A DNA stretch of 24,835 nucleotides from JBBQFC01 sp038321615 (GTDB lineage: Bacteria > Bacteroidota > Bacteroidia > Flavobacteriales_D > Cryomorphaceae). The notes under the pieces are model-generated. The model was not told where the DNA came from, ran no database searches, and saw only the letters and a program-made list of their open reading frames with translations. Location of the stretch: the NCBI GenBank assembly GCA_038321615.1, contig JBBQFC010000050.1:1-24835 (forward strand), written 5' to 3'. A program made the position numbers and the translations under genes. This document shows positions 1 through 6,517 of the stretch, one piece after another (position 1 is the first letter of the stretch; every line of letters starts with the position of its first letter).

Positions 1-138
1 AATAAATTCAGCAATACCACTTGCACCTTCACGAATAGCCATCTCTGCAGACCCCAAATTGATACCTTGGCAAAGTTTAACGCTGCGGCTTTGATTCGCT
101 TTCAAGCTGTGCTTTACCTTTAGAAACGATAAATTCAC
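1..138 (-). CDS. Partial unrecognised open frame at left edge
   Basis: On the minus strand a frame is open from a GTG at 136-138 to the window edge, 46 codons, with an in-frame stop just upstream of the GTG. The conceptual peptide contains CQGINLGSAEMAIREGASGI, which has the composition of a real protein, but I do not recognise a family. A second minus-strand frame, ending REFIVSKGKAQLESESKPQR and stop at about 78-80, also looks protein-like, so a frameshifted or decayed gene is possible. A plus-strand frame is also open from the edge to a stop at 121-123. I cannot decide between them, so this entry is tentative. Confidence 0.2.
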   Translation of the reverse strand, partial: MNLSFLKVKHSLKANQSRSVKLCQGINLGSAEMAIREGASGIAEFI

Positions 139-167
139 GAATCAACACGATAAAACGCCTCTAAAAC

Positions 168-479
168 ATGGTCAGCATATCCTTTCTCACACTCCAGGAA
201 GCCGATGCGGTGGAGCTGGCAGCGATCCTGAACAAGCGCCGCTTGCTTATGTTCGACACCATTGAAGATCATGTGGACTTGCTCTGGGAGAAGGATGGCT
301 CGGAGCGCAGACACTTAACGCATCTGACAGGTTTCACCAAAGCACTGCTCTACACCACCGTTGAGAGCGCCGCCCTTGAAGTGTTGGGCGATCGGTTGGT
401 GCGTATGTGGGCACAGCCCGTCACTGGTTTAGATCCCAGAAGCACGCAGGAGTTGATGGCCTGGTTGGCCAAAGTGTAA
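168..479 (+). CDS. Small CutA/PII-like fold protein (divergent)
   Basis: This gene encodes 103 residues. The layout resembles CutA1 divalent-ion-tolerance proteins: a short first strand, then an LQEADAVELAAILNKRRL helix that parallels the CutA 'ARALLEERLAACVN' segment, an LLWEKDG strand, an FTKALLYTT segment that parallels the CutA 'KTT' strand, and a C-terminal MAWLAKV helix. The length fits CutA (about 100-115 residues). The usual CutA cysteine and the conserved HPYEVPEI block are absent; VRMWAQPVTG occupies the corresponding place. The family call is therefore a fold-level guess. The gene has no signal peptide and should be cytoplasmic. It stands alone, converging on the acyltransferase gene downstream, with a hairpin between the two. 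An unrelated small alpha/beta protein is the main alternative. Confidence 0.55.
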   Translation: MVSISFLTLQEADAVELAAILNKRRLLMFDTIEDHVDLLWEKDGSERRHLTHLTGFTKALLYTTVESAALEVLGDRLVRMWAQPVTGLDPRSTQELMAWLAKV

Positions 480-499
480 AGAGATCGGCTGTATAATTG

Positions 500-526
500 T
501 TTGCTGTGTAACTGTGGCACAGCAAA
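500..526. terminator. Bidirectional hairpin between convergent genes
   Basis: A perfect 9-bp inverted repeat, TTTGCTGTG at 500-508 and CACAGCAAA at 518-526, encloses a 9-nt loop. It begins 20 nt after the stop codon of the small CutA-like gene and lies about 75 nt beyond the stop of the minus-strand acyltransferase. T and A runs of three at the stem base read on both strands, so it could terminate transcription from either side. The U-tract is short, and termination itself is inferred from position and symmetry. Confidence 0.5.
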
Positions 527-602
527 ATTGAGATTGATACTATCGGCATGGAGCTTGAAAAACTCCATTCTGGCCGAAACTACTCCAATCCCTTATCTCC
601 CG

Positions 603-2432
603 CTACCTCTCATCCTTACTCACCCGCTCGACCCCGCGCTTCCCCGGGAAATTTCCCAAAGCTTCCTTGTCGTTCATCTCCTTTGCTAAGCCTTCGATGG
701 TATCGTTGGGTACGTTGAACATGTCCATCACGAGCAAACCATCGAGGGCATTGTTGAAATCGGGATCGACGTTGAAGGCGATAATCTGGGCGTTTTGACC
801 CAAGTACTTCTTCAGCAGGGCAGGCAACCGGAAATGACCCAATTCGATATCTTCAATGATTTTCTCCAGCTTTTTAAGGTCTTCTTTAGTAATTTTCTTA
901 ATGGCGCTCATATCGGCCTCGACTGGATCTATCACGGGTATGTATTCCTTGCGGGGCTTCACCAATGCGGCCAGCTCATTGTCGAAATAATACTCCTTGA
1001 TGAAGCTGATAATTAAGTATTTCGAAAATTCCGAAAACTCCCCGCTGATGGTCACCGGCCCGATTAAATAGCGGTAGGAAGGATTTTTCAGAATGTAATA
1101 CAGTATGCCTTTCCAAAGCAGATAAAGCGATAGGGGCTTGAGCTGATAATCTTTTACCACAAAGGAGCGGCCGAGCTCTATGGACTCTTCCAAAACCGGA
1201 TAAAATCCGCGCTTCAGGCGAAAAAGGGTGTTGAGGTAGAAGCCTCGCTTGCCGTAGCGCTCCATGATATCGCGCCCCATACCCAGGCGATAAGCTCCTA
1301 CGAGTCTGCATTGTTCGGTATCCCAAATGAAAAGATGACGGTAGTAAAGATCGAACTCGTCGAGATCGATTTTCTTGCCAGTGCCTTCGCCTACTTCGCG
1401 AAAGGTGATTTCGCGCTGCCGCCCTATTTCGTAGAGCATATTGGGAATTTGGAAGGTCTGGGCCCAAAATACCTGATACTCCTTCGACTCGTGCAGGAGC
1501 TGCCCATCTTCGCGTAGGTGTTCGATTTCGATTTTTAGGGCTTCGACATCGCGGGCCAGAACCACGGTCTTCGACTTCTTCTTAAATAATACGGGGCGGA
1601 AGAATGCTTTGACGCTTATGGGCTTCCCAAGCAAGTAGGTGCGCGTGCGAAGGTATCGGCCGTACTCGAATATGTCGGTGAACTCCTTTTGCTCGGCAAG
1701 GGAAATCGATTTCCCGATCCGCACGGCTATGTGCTTATCGCGCTTGTTGAAAAGCTCAGAAGGCAATCTCAAAGAGCGCAAACTGGGATTGATGATTCCC
1801 AACAGGTGGAAGAAGGTGCTATTGCTTCCGGAAATAGAAACGGGCACCACGGGTAGCTTTGCGCTTCGGATGAATTTCAGCGCTGAAACTTGCCACTCTA
1901 AGTCGCGGACCGATTGCGATTTAATGTCGTAAGCACTTACGCCTCCTGCCGGAAAAATACAGAGCAAGCCGCCGCTGTCCACGTGATGCTTGGCTTCGCG
2001 TAAGCCCTTGTAATTGGGTTTTAGTTCGCGCGAAAGGGCATACGGATTTACGGAAATCAAATACTTATTGATCGGCTCGATAGAAGAGAGCATGAAATTG
2101 GCCATCACCTTTACATCGCTTCGCTTCTGGGTCAATGCCTTGATTAAAATTAAACCATCGACACCCCCCAGCGGGTGGTTGGAAACCACTATGGCAGCGC
2201 CAGAAGCGGGTATATTGGCTACATCGGTATCCGAAATACTGAACTGCACACCGAGCTCATCGAGCAATCGATCGATGAATTCAACGTCGTTTTTATCGCG
2301 AAGCTTTTCGTATAGGGCGTTGATCTTGTTGAGCTTAAGGGAGCCCATCAGCAACTTGGCCAAACCGCCCACGCCATACTTGTCTAGTTGAGCCGCTTTG
2401 CTAAAGGCCTCCTTGTCTATGAGCTCGTTCAT
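603..2432 (-). CDS. Fused O-/N-acyltransferase, OlsF-like aminolipid synthase
   Basis: This 609-residue protein joins two acyltransferase domains. The N-terminal part (about 60-290) is a PlsC/lysophospholipid-acyltransferase domain with NHPLGGVDG at 85-93, in which H86 and D92 form the expected catalytic pair. FPAGGVS follows at 160-166 and a PVVPVSISGSNS strand at about 194-205. The C-terminal part (about 315-600) is a GNAT-like N-acyltransferase of the OlsB/hemolysin type, with IPNMLYEIGRQREITFREVG and, further on, WDTEQCRLVGAYRLGMG. In this family the N-acyltransferase loads a 3-hydroxyacyl chain on ornithine, glycine or another amino acid, and the PlsC domain esterifies the hydroxyl, giving aminolipids of the outer membrane. 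Fused forms (OlsF) are known from Flavobacterium and Serratia. The amino-acid head group cannot be read from the sequence. No transmembrane segment stands out, so peripheral inner-membrane association is likely. Confidence 0.85.
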   Translation of the reverse strand: MNELIDKEAFSKAAQLDKYGVGGLAKLLMGSLKLNKINALYEKLRDKNDVEFIDRLLDELGVQFSISDTDVANIPASGAAIVVSNHPLGGVDGLILIKALTQKRSDVKVMANFMLSSIEPINKYLISVNPYALSRELKPNYKGLREAKHHVDSGGLLCIFPAGGVSAYDIKSQSVRDLEWQVSALKFIRSAKLPVVPVSISGSNSTFFHLLGIINPSLRSLRLPSELFNKRDKHIAVRIGKSISLAEQKEFTDIFEYGRYLRTRTYLLGKPISVKAFFRPVLFKKKSKTVVLARDVEALKIEIEHLREDGQLLHESKEYQVFWAQTFQIPNMLYEIGRQREITFREVGEGTGKKIDLDEFDLYYRHLFIWDTEQCRLVGAYRLGMGRDIMERYGKRGFYLNTLFRLKRGFYPVLEESIELGRSFVVKDYQLKPLSLYLLWKGILYYILKNPSYRYLIGPVTISGEFSEFSKYLIISFIKEYYFDNELAALVKPRKEYIPVIDPVEADMSAIKKITKEDLKKLEKIIEDIELGHFRLPALLKKYLGQNAQIIAFNVDPDFNNALDGLLVMDMFNVPNDTIEGLAKEMNDKEALGNFPGKRGVERVSKDER

Positions 2433-2472
2433 AGTTTAAATGTAAGCCTGGGAGCAATACCAGACTCTAAAC

Positions 2473-2504
2473 CAGTTTGCAAAATATTCACAAATGGCAA
2501 ACTG
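2473..2504. promoter_or_regulatory. 8-bp inverted repeat in divergent promoter region
   Basis: CAGTTTGC at 2473-2480 and its exact complement GCAAACTG at 2497-2504 are separated by an AT-rich 16-nt spacer. The element sits in the 109-bp gap between the divergently transcribed acyltransferase and msrB genes, about 40 nt from each start. It could be an operator or a transcript hairpin. Each arm also ends in TTTGC, the 3' half of the Bacteroidota -7 box, so the arms may instead be degenerate promoters facing opposite ways. No regulator can be assigned. Confidence 0.35.
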
Positions 2505-2541
2505 AATGCCCGGATCAGGCGTTTCAACTTAAATCTATGCC

Positions 2542-3027
2542 ATGAAAATTTTTTCCATTCTCTTAATTACAGCCTTAGCACCCCTTTGGAGTTGCTCACA
2601 AACACCAAAAGCAAACGACCAATCGGAAGGGAAATACGAAATTGTAAAAACCGAAGCAGAATGGAAGGCTCAGCTTAGCTCCGAAGCATACCAGGTACTC
2701 CGCGAAAAAGGCACCGAGCGTGCCTTTACAGGTAAATACGACGGTTTTAAAGAGAAGGGAATTTATCATTGTGCAGCGTGCCAGCTTCCCGTTTTCGACT
2801 CGGCTACCAAATTTGATTCAGGTACAGGGTGGCCAAGCTACTTTGATGTGTTGGTTGACGAAAACATTAGAAAAATCCCTGATCCGTCCTACGGTTACGC
2901 TTACGACGAGGTGGTGTGCAACCGTTGCGGAAGCCATCTGGGTCATGTATTTGAAGATGGACCAAAACCCACTGGGCTTCGCTATTGCATCAATTCGGTG
3001 AGCCTTGATTTTGTGCCGGCAAAATAA
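2542..3027 (+). CDS. msrB: Peptide-methionine (R)-S-oxide reductase, lipoprotein form
   Basis: This is a 161-residue MsrB, which reduces the R epimer of methionine sulfoxide in proteins. All family marks are present: zinc-binding CAAC (C77, C80) and CNRC (C126, C129), FDSGTGWPSYF at 91-101, GSHLGHVFEDGP at 130-141, and the catalytic cysteine C149 in RYCINS. The first 18 residues form a hydrophobic signal ending in LWSC, a lipobox, so the enzyme is probably exported and lipid-anchored at C18 in the envelope, not cytoplasmic. There it would repair oxidised surface or periplasmic proteins. The resolving partner is unknown; the exported thioredoxin-like protein at 14065-15591 is one candidate, by inference only. 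The 3' end overlaps the convergent CrtA-like gene by 38 bp. Confidence 0.95.
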   Translation: MKIFSILLITALAPLWSCSQTPKANDQSEGKYEIVKTEAEWKAQLSSEAYQVLREKGTERAFTGKYDGFKEKGIYHCAACQLPVFDSATKFDSGTGWPSYFDVLVDENIRKIPDPSYGYAYDEVVCNRCGSHLGHVFEDGPKPTGLRYCINSVSLDFVPAK

Positions 3028-3712
3028 GCGCCGCGTAGCGATCGCCGACAGCAGTGATATCCTGCACTTCAAATTCGGCAAATAGTTCTTCGGAATACCA
3101 CTTCCTGTCGCGGGTGAGTTTCACGACTCTTCCGTGCGCATTGTTCTTGTAAGCCGCGTCGCGCATAGCACTCCGCGAAGTCCAAATACTCAAGGTAGCT
3201 TGCATCATAAGCGGATACTCTCCTACTCCTGTCTGATAAATAGCTTCTTTCTGACCTTTCATAAATCGGCTGACGGATGGTACATTCTTCCAGAATTCGA
3301 CTAAACGCAGGCCGCGAACTTTTGCGCGTGTAAGCACAGCGACCCGCGGATTATCGAATAGCGGTTCATCTGTTTCAAATGGTTTCAGGCCATCCCAAAG
3401 TCCATGCGCCTTCAACGGATTCATCAAGGCAATGAAGTGGGAACTTGAGTTATGGATGTACCAACGGATCAGATCATTCGAATCGATAAAAGCCTGCGGA
3501 CTCTGTCCCTTATGCAACGTAAGGATGAAACCATAGCGCGAAAAGTCAGGCCAAAAGCTGAATCCATTTCCGCCGCCAGTTCCCAAGGCTCGATAAAAAG
3601 CGATCTCTGGAGCAGATTTGAAGAGCTGAGCTGCGCGCCCCATATTCGTAAAACCTTCCCATTTAGCTTTTCGGTCGGCGAGTACAAATTCTAGGTAGAT
3701 TACGGCTTGCAT
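2990..3712 (-). CDS. Spheroidene monooxygenase (CrtA)-like protein
   Basis: The 240-residue sequence follows the CrtA family along its length: an NMGRAAQLFKSAPEIAFYRA block (about 23-42), GTGGGNGFSFWPDFSRYG (45-62), HGLWDGLKPF (about 103-112), VAVLTRAKVRGLRLVEFWKN (about 124-143), VGEYPLMMQATLSIW, and RDRKWYSEELFAEFEV near the end. CrtA of phototrophic bacteria adds the C2 keto group to spheroidene. In non-phototrophic Bacteroidota the substrate of such homologues is not established, so oxygenation of a carotenoid or another isoprenoid is only a possibility. No other carotenoid gene is visible in the window. The gene is last in a minus-strand series after the XRE regulator and the HAD phosphatase (48-nt gap), and its 3' end runs 38 bp into msrB on the opposite strand. 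Confidence 0.8.
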   Translation of the reverse strand: MQAVIYLEFVLADRKAKWEGFTNMGRAAQLFKSAPEIAFYRALGTGGGNGFSFWPDFSRYGFILTLHKGQSPQAFIDSNDLIRWYIHNSSSHFIALMNPLKAHGLWDGLKPFETDEPLFDNPRVAVLTRAKVRGLRLVEFWKNVPSVSRFMKGQKEAIYQTGVGEYPLMMQATLSIWTSRSAMRDAAYKNNAHGRVVKLTRDRKWYSEELFAEFEVQDITAVGDRYAALILPAQNQGSPN

Positions 3713-3760
3713 GGTCGAATAGGTAACAGGCTGCTGCTCACGAATGTTTGAGGGAAGCCC

Positions 3761-4255
3761 TCATCGGGCGATCTCCGGTAGTTTCACCGTTCTTAAATCT
3801 TGATTTACGTCGATAACCATGCCTCGCACACCGGCTTCGTTGGCAGCAATTACATCGCGCGGCTTATCGCCAACCATTAAGGAAGTAGTATAATCGCCAC
3901 GGTGCAAGGCCATGGCTTTTTCGATCATCCCACCACGGGGTTTTCGGCATAGGCAGCGGCTCACACTTTCGTGATGGGGGCAAAAATACGTTGCAAGGTA
4001 GGCTATACCTGCCGTCTTGAATTCCGCGGCCATAAAGGCATCGATCTCCAAAAAATCATTAAGTGTGTAAAGTCCTTTGGCAATTCCGCCCTGGTTGGTA
4101 ATAATCGCAATGGAATAACCTTCGTTGGTCCAATGGGCCAACTGCTCCAAAACCCCGGGATTGATGTGAAATTCGCCGAGCGACATGGTATAATCGCCCG
4201 GATCGTGATTTATAACTCCGTCGCGATCGAGCAGGAGTAGCTTATTTTGTTTCAT
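3761..4255 (-). CDS. HAD-family heptose-bisphosphatase-like phosphatase (GmhB/HisB-N type)
   Basis: This is a 164-residue HAD phosphatase of the D,D-heptose 1,7-bisphosphate / histidinol-phosphate group. The nucleophile motif LDRDGVIN (D10, D12) opens the protein. ITNQGGIAKG (about 52-61) is motif II with the family's TNQxG signature. A structural zinc loop CPHHESVSRCLC (C92, H94, C101, C103) and KPRGG follow, then VGDKPRD with the Mg-binding aspartate D130. The reading frame extends nine codons further upstream, but the ATG at 4255 gives the normal short N-terminus and overlaps the end of the XRE gene by 14 bp, so translation is probably coupled. GmhB acts in LPS heptose or S-layer sugar synthesis. 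With no heptose genes nearby, the substrate here is open. Confidence 0.85.
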   Translation of the reverse strand: MKQNKLLLLDRDGVINHDPGDYTMSLGEFHINPGVLEQLAHWTNEGYSIAIITNQGGIAKGLYTLNDFLEIDAFMAAEFKTAGIAYLATYFCPHHESVSRCLCRKPRGGMIEKAMALHRGDYTTSLMVGDKPRDVIAANEAGVRGMVIDVNQDLRTVKLPEIAR

Positions 4256-4574
4256 TTGGATCAAAGGTGTCAAAAGTAGCATCCGAATAACAAACTATCA
4301 CTCTTACTGCTGTTCTATTTTCACTCTTTTCATCAGGAGAAGCAACAGGCAAGGACGGCGATTTTTTGGAGGTGGCATCCGCTTTGAAAAAGTAGTTGGC
4401 ATCCATTTCTGGAAATGCCAAAAGCAGCTTCTCGATCAGATCGATGGAAGGCTTATTCCGACCATTCAAAATGTGCGATAAACCCGATCGCTGAATCCCC
4501 AACCGATCGGCAAAGGCCGAAACCGATAGGCCTGATTCTTTGATAACCACCGCTATTTTTTGATCCCAGTTCAA
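4242..4574 (-). CDS. XRE-family helix-turn-helix regulator
   Basis: This encodes about 110 residues. An XRE helix-turn-helix spans roughly 14-52 (LSVSAFADRLGIQRSGLSHI followed by LNGRNKPS), then a short linker and a C-terminal RVIVCYSDATFDTF hairpin like that of other small Bacteroidota regulators of this type. The frame could begin at an ATG at 4628, but the added residues are unlike this family. A TTG at 4574 gives the common start MNWDQKI and lies directly behind a TACATTTG -7 box, so I chose it. The gene leads the minus-strand series that continues with the HAD phosphatase and the CrtA-like gene and may regulate it. It overlaps the phosphatase start by 14 bp. Confidence 0.8.
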   Translation of the reverse strand: MNWDQKIAVVIKESGLSVSAFADRLGIQRSGLSHILNGRNKPSIDLIEKLLLAFPEMDANYFFKADATSKKSPSLPVASPDEKSENRTAVRVIVCYSDATFDTFDPNETK

Positions 4575-4579
4575 GATTA

Positions 4580-4587
4580 CAAATGTA
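4580..4587 (-). promoter_or_regulatory. -7 box (TACATTTG) for the XRE operon
   Basis: On the minus strand TACATTTG matches the Bacteroidota -7 consensus TAnnTTTG exactly. It ends 6 nt before the TTG start at 4574, so the transcript would be nearly or fully leaderless. I see no TTG at the expected -33 spacing, which weakens the call. Confidence 0.4.
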
Positions 4588-4781
4588 ACACCACATTGCC
4601 CATGTTGCGCTCCGAAATCGAAGAACAAACTACAAGAACGAATCCAAAATTTAACTTATCACTTCAAGTAATATTACTAATCAATTGAGAATCATTATTT
4701 TTAAAAAAATGTAAAAAACGATCCGCTTTCATCCAAATGTGTTTACAATAGCCATTCCCTGATTGGGTAAATTAGCTACAG

Positions 4782-4812
4782 TTGTAGAAATTTGGGCACT
4801 TTAAACTTTTGC
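4782..4812 (+). promoter_or_regulatory. Bacteroidota-type promoter upstream of 4835 gene
   Basis: A TTG -33 element at 4782-4784 is followed, after a 19-nt spacer, by AACTTTTGC at 4804-4812, which differs from TAnnTTTGC at one base. Transcription would begin near 4819 and give a leader of about 16 nt. The surrounding region, 4629-4834, is AT-rich and otherwise empty as far as I can see. Confidence 0.5.
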
Positions 4813-4834
4813 GGAAGCCCTTTGTTCCTACCAC

Positions 4835-5482
4835 ATGATATATGAAACCCATGCGAAGCAGGTGCTTTATCAGCACTTGGAAAGTTACATGGAACATAAA
4901 CGATACGGTGGAAATGCATCGGATTTGCATTTCGTTCGACTCACTAACTTTGGAAATTCGGCGGTAAAAATCACCACCGAACAGGCCGAAGATGGACTCC
5001 GATTTCGGGTATTTCTCGGCTTACGCCATCAGCTTGTGGAAGAGTGGCTGGCTAATTACGGACTACCTGGTACGCATTATTCGCAAGCGAGCTATACCCT
5101 GATGGTAAAAAGCGACCGCCTTGCGGGTGGAGTTGCCTTTGAACAATGGCCTGCAAAAACAGAAACGGAAGTGGGTGCAATCGCCGAAAGTTTTATCGCA
5201 TTTATGGATAAGACCGGTTTCGACTTCCTCGACCGTTACAAAGAGCTAAAGGCCATCGACCGGCTTTACAACGAAAACACCGTTCTGGCAGGTAAGCTGA
5301 ACAGTTTCAACTATCAATACGCCTTTCGGGCGATGGCTATGGCGAAAATCTGCCACCGGGAAGATTACGATCGCTTGATGGCGATGCACAGGCAAAACCT
5401 TGCTTCCCGAGGTTTCTCCGGTGAAATATTAGCTAAATTTGACATTACTTTTGCGCGGTTGAAGCACTTTTCTGTTAACTAA
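4835..5482 (+). CDS. Conserved-looking hypothetical protein
   Basis: I do not recognise this 215-residue protein. It has no signal peptide and no transmembrane segment, so it should be cytoplasmic. Its composition and its charged and aromatic patterning are those of a real folded protein, for example FGNSAVKITTEQAEDGLRFR near residues 39-58 and a helical C-terminal half with NSFNYQYAFRAMAMAKICHR. There are no catalytic motifs I can name. A Bacteroidota promoter precedes it, and the DUF2452 gene starts 5 nt after its stop, so the two are probably co-transcribed. A -7-like box inside its 3' end also suggests separate transcription of the next gene. Confidence 0.7.
   Translation: MIYETHAKQVLYQHLESYMEHKRYGGNASDLHFVRLTNFGNSAVKITTEQAEDGLRFRVFLGLRHQLVEEWLANYGLPGTHYSQASYTLMVKSDRLAGGVAFEQWPAKTETEVGAIAESFIAFMDKTGFDFLDRYKELKAIDRLYNENTVLAGKLNSFNYQYAFRAMAMAKICHREDYDRLMAMHRQNLASRGFSGEILAKFDITFARLKHFSVN
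5446..5454 (+). promoter_or_regulatory. Internal -7 box before DUF2452 gene
   Basis: TACTTTTGC matches TAnnTTTGC exactly and lies within the last codons of the preceding gene, 34 nt before the next ATG. A second match, TAAATTTG, lies just upstream at 5434-5441. I see no well-spaced -33 TTG for either, so both could be chance matches in coding sequence. Confidence 0.35.
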
Positions 5483-5487
5483 TTTCC

Positions 5488-5937
5488 ATGAGCACTTCTA
5501 TTTCTGATTTTCAGAATCCGATTGATCCCGATAAAGTAACTACTACGCCTGGGCTCCTGCCCTACCCTCACACAGTAGGTAGTCCGGCCTTTGCGCCTAC
5601 CAAACAAGGCGTAATTCGCTCAACTGCTCTGAAGGTGATGGAGGAGCAATGCGATATGCAGATGCAGCAGATCAAGGAGCAGATTACCCTGTTGGCTAAG
5701 CAGGCCGAAAGCCTCCGCGACAGGATTGAAATTTCAAAAATGATCTATCAATCGGCTATGGGTTTTCAACCCATTGTAGGCCATGTGTACCACCTTTATG
5801 CGCGTACAGAAGGCGAATTCGTATTGTCGATGATAGGGCCCGATGAATGGGGTAGAAAAGTGCCTTTTACTTTTTACGCGGCTTCCGCCAAATTGCTATC
5901 CGATCATACCTGGCAGATTGTGCGGGAGGCGCAGTAG
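5488..5937 (+). CDS. DUF2452 family protein
   Basis: This 149-residue protein matches the DUF2452 pattern seen in many Bacteroidota: an N-terminal PGLLPYPHTVGSPAFAPT (about 22-39), a helical stretch with QQIKEQITLLAKQAESLRDR (about 60-79), then YQSAMGFQPIVGHVYHLY and MIGPDEWGRKVPF towards the end. The function is unknown. It lacks a signal peptide and is probably cytoplasmic; the central helix may form a coiled coil. It follows the unknown gene at 4835 by 5 nt. Confidence 0.85.
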   Translation: MSTSISDFQNPIDPDKVTTTPGLLPYPHTVGSPAFAPTKQGVIRSTALKVMEEQCDMQMQQIKEQITLLAKQAESLRDRIEISKMIYQSAMGFQPIVGHVYHLYARTEGEFVLSMIGPDEWGRKVPFTFYAASAKLLSDHTWQIVREAQ

Positions 5938-5953
5938 TGGGTATAAAATAATT

Positions 5954-5983
5954 TTGTGCTCCTGCGATTAAGGCTAACTTTGC
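5954..5983 (+). promoter_or_regulatory. Bacteroidota-type promoter before TPR membrane gene
   Basis: TTG at 5954-5956 and a perfect TAACTTTGC -7 box at 5975-5983 are separated by 18 nt. Transcription should begin around 5990, about 12 nt before the ATG at 6002. This is one of the clearest promoters in the window. Confidence 0.6.
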
Positions 5984-6001
5984 GGCCTATAAATTTAAGG
6001 A

Positions 6002-6517
6002 ATGCTTAATAAAATCATCAAATACGCCTTAATTGCCGTGCTCACAGCCTGGGCTGTCTTCCAATTTACAAAAGGAAATATCGGGAACGGAATCTTTTTC
6101 ATATTGCTCGCTGGGCTGGTTGTGCTTTTCCTTTTCCGCCATGAGCTCATTTTGATGAGTTTTGTTCACCTTCGACGAGGGAAATTTGAAAAGGCTCAAA
6201 AAACACTCGATCGCATTAAGCAGCCCGAGCACCTTATGAAATCGCAGCAAGCCTACTATTGGTATCTGCAGGGCTTATTGCAGGCTCAAACCCAAAGCGC
6301 CACCAAGTCGGAGAAATTTTTCAGAAAAGCGCTCGCTATTGGTTTGCGCATGAAAACCGATCAAGCTATGGCTAAGTTAAATCTCGCTGGAATAGCGGTA
6401 ATGAAGCGCAGGAAGCGGGAAGCGATAAATTTGATCGCCGAAGTAAAGAAACTGGATAAGAATAAGCTTCTCGATGAGCAGGTCAAAATGATCGCGGCTC
6501 AACTCAAGCGGATTTAA
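6002..6517 (+). CDS. Small membrane protein with TPR-like C-terminal domain
   Basis: Of the 171 residues, the first 50 hold two hydrophobic helices (about 7-23 and 29-46). A soluble helical part with TPR character follows, including RGKFEKAQKTLDRI, AYYWYLQGLLQAQ and AEKFFRKAL-like segments (the actual text is SEKFFRKALAIGLRMKTDQA), and a lysine/arginine-rich C-terminus. The topology suggests an inner-membrane hairpin carrying a cytoplasmic TPR scaffold. No specific role can be named. It has its own promoter. Its TAA stop at 6515-6517 is directly followed by the stop codon of the minus-strand porP/sprF gene, leaving no intergenic base. Confidence 0.75.
   Translation: MLNKIIKYALIAVLTAWAVFQFTKGNIGNGIFFILLAGLVVLFLFRHELILMSFVHLRRGKFEKAQKTLDRIKQPEHLMKSQQAYYWYLQGLLQAQTQSATKSEKFFRKALAIGLRMKTDQAMAKLNLAGIAVMKRRKREAINLIAEVKKLDKNKLLDEQVKMIAAQLKRI

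Noticed and set aside
976..1467. 163-codon alternative minus-strand frame within the acyltransferase
   Set aside because: It is rich in R, S, H and L, overlaps the GNAT domain frame, and has no family features.
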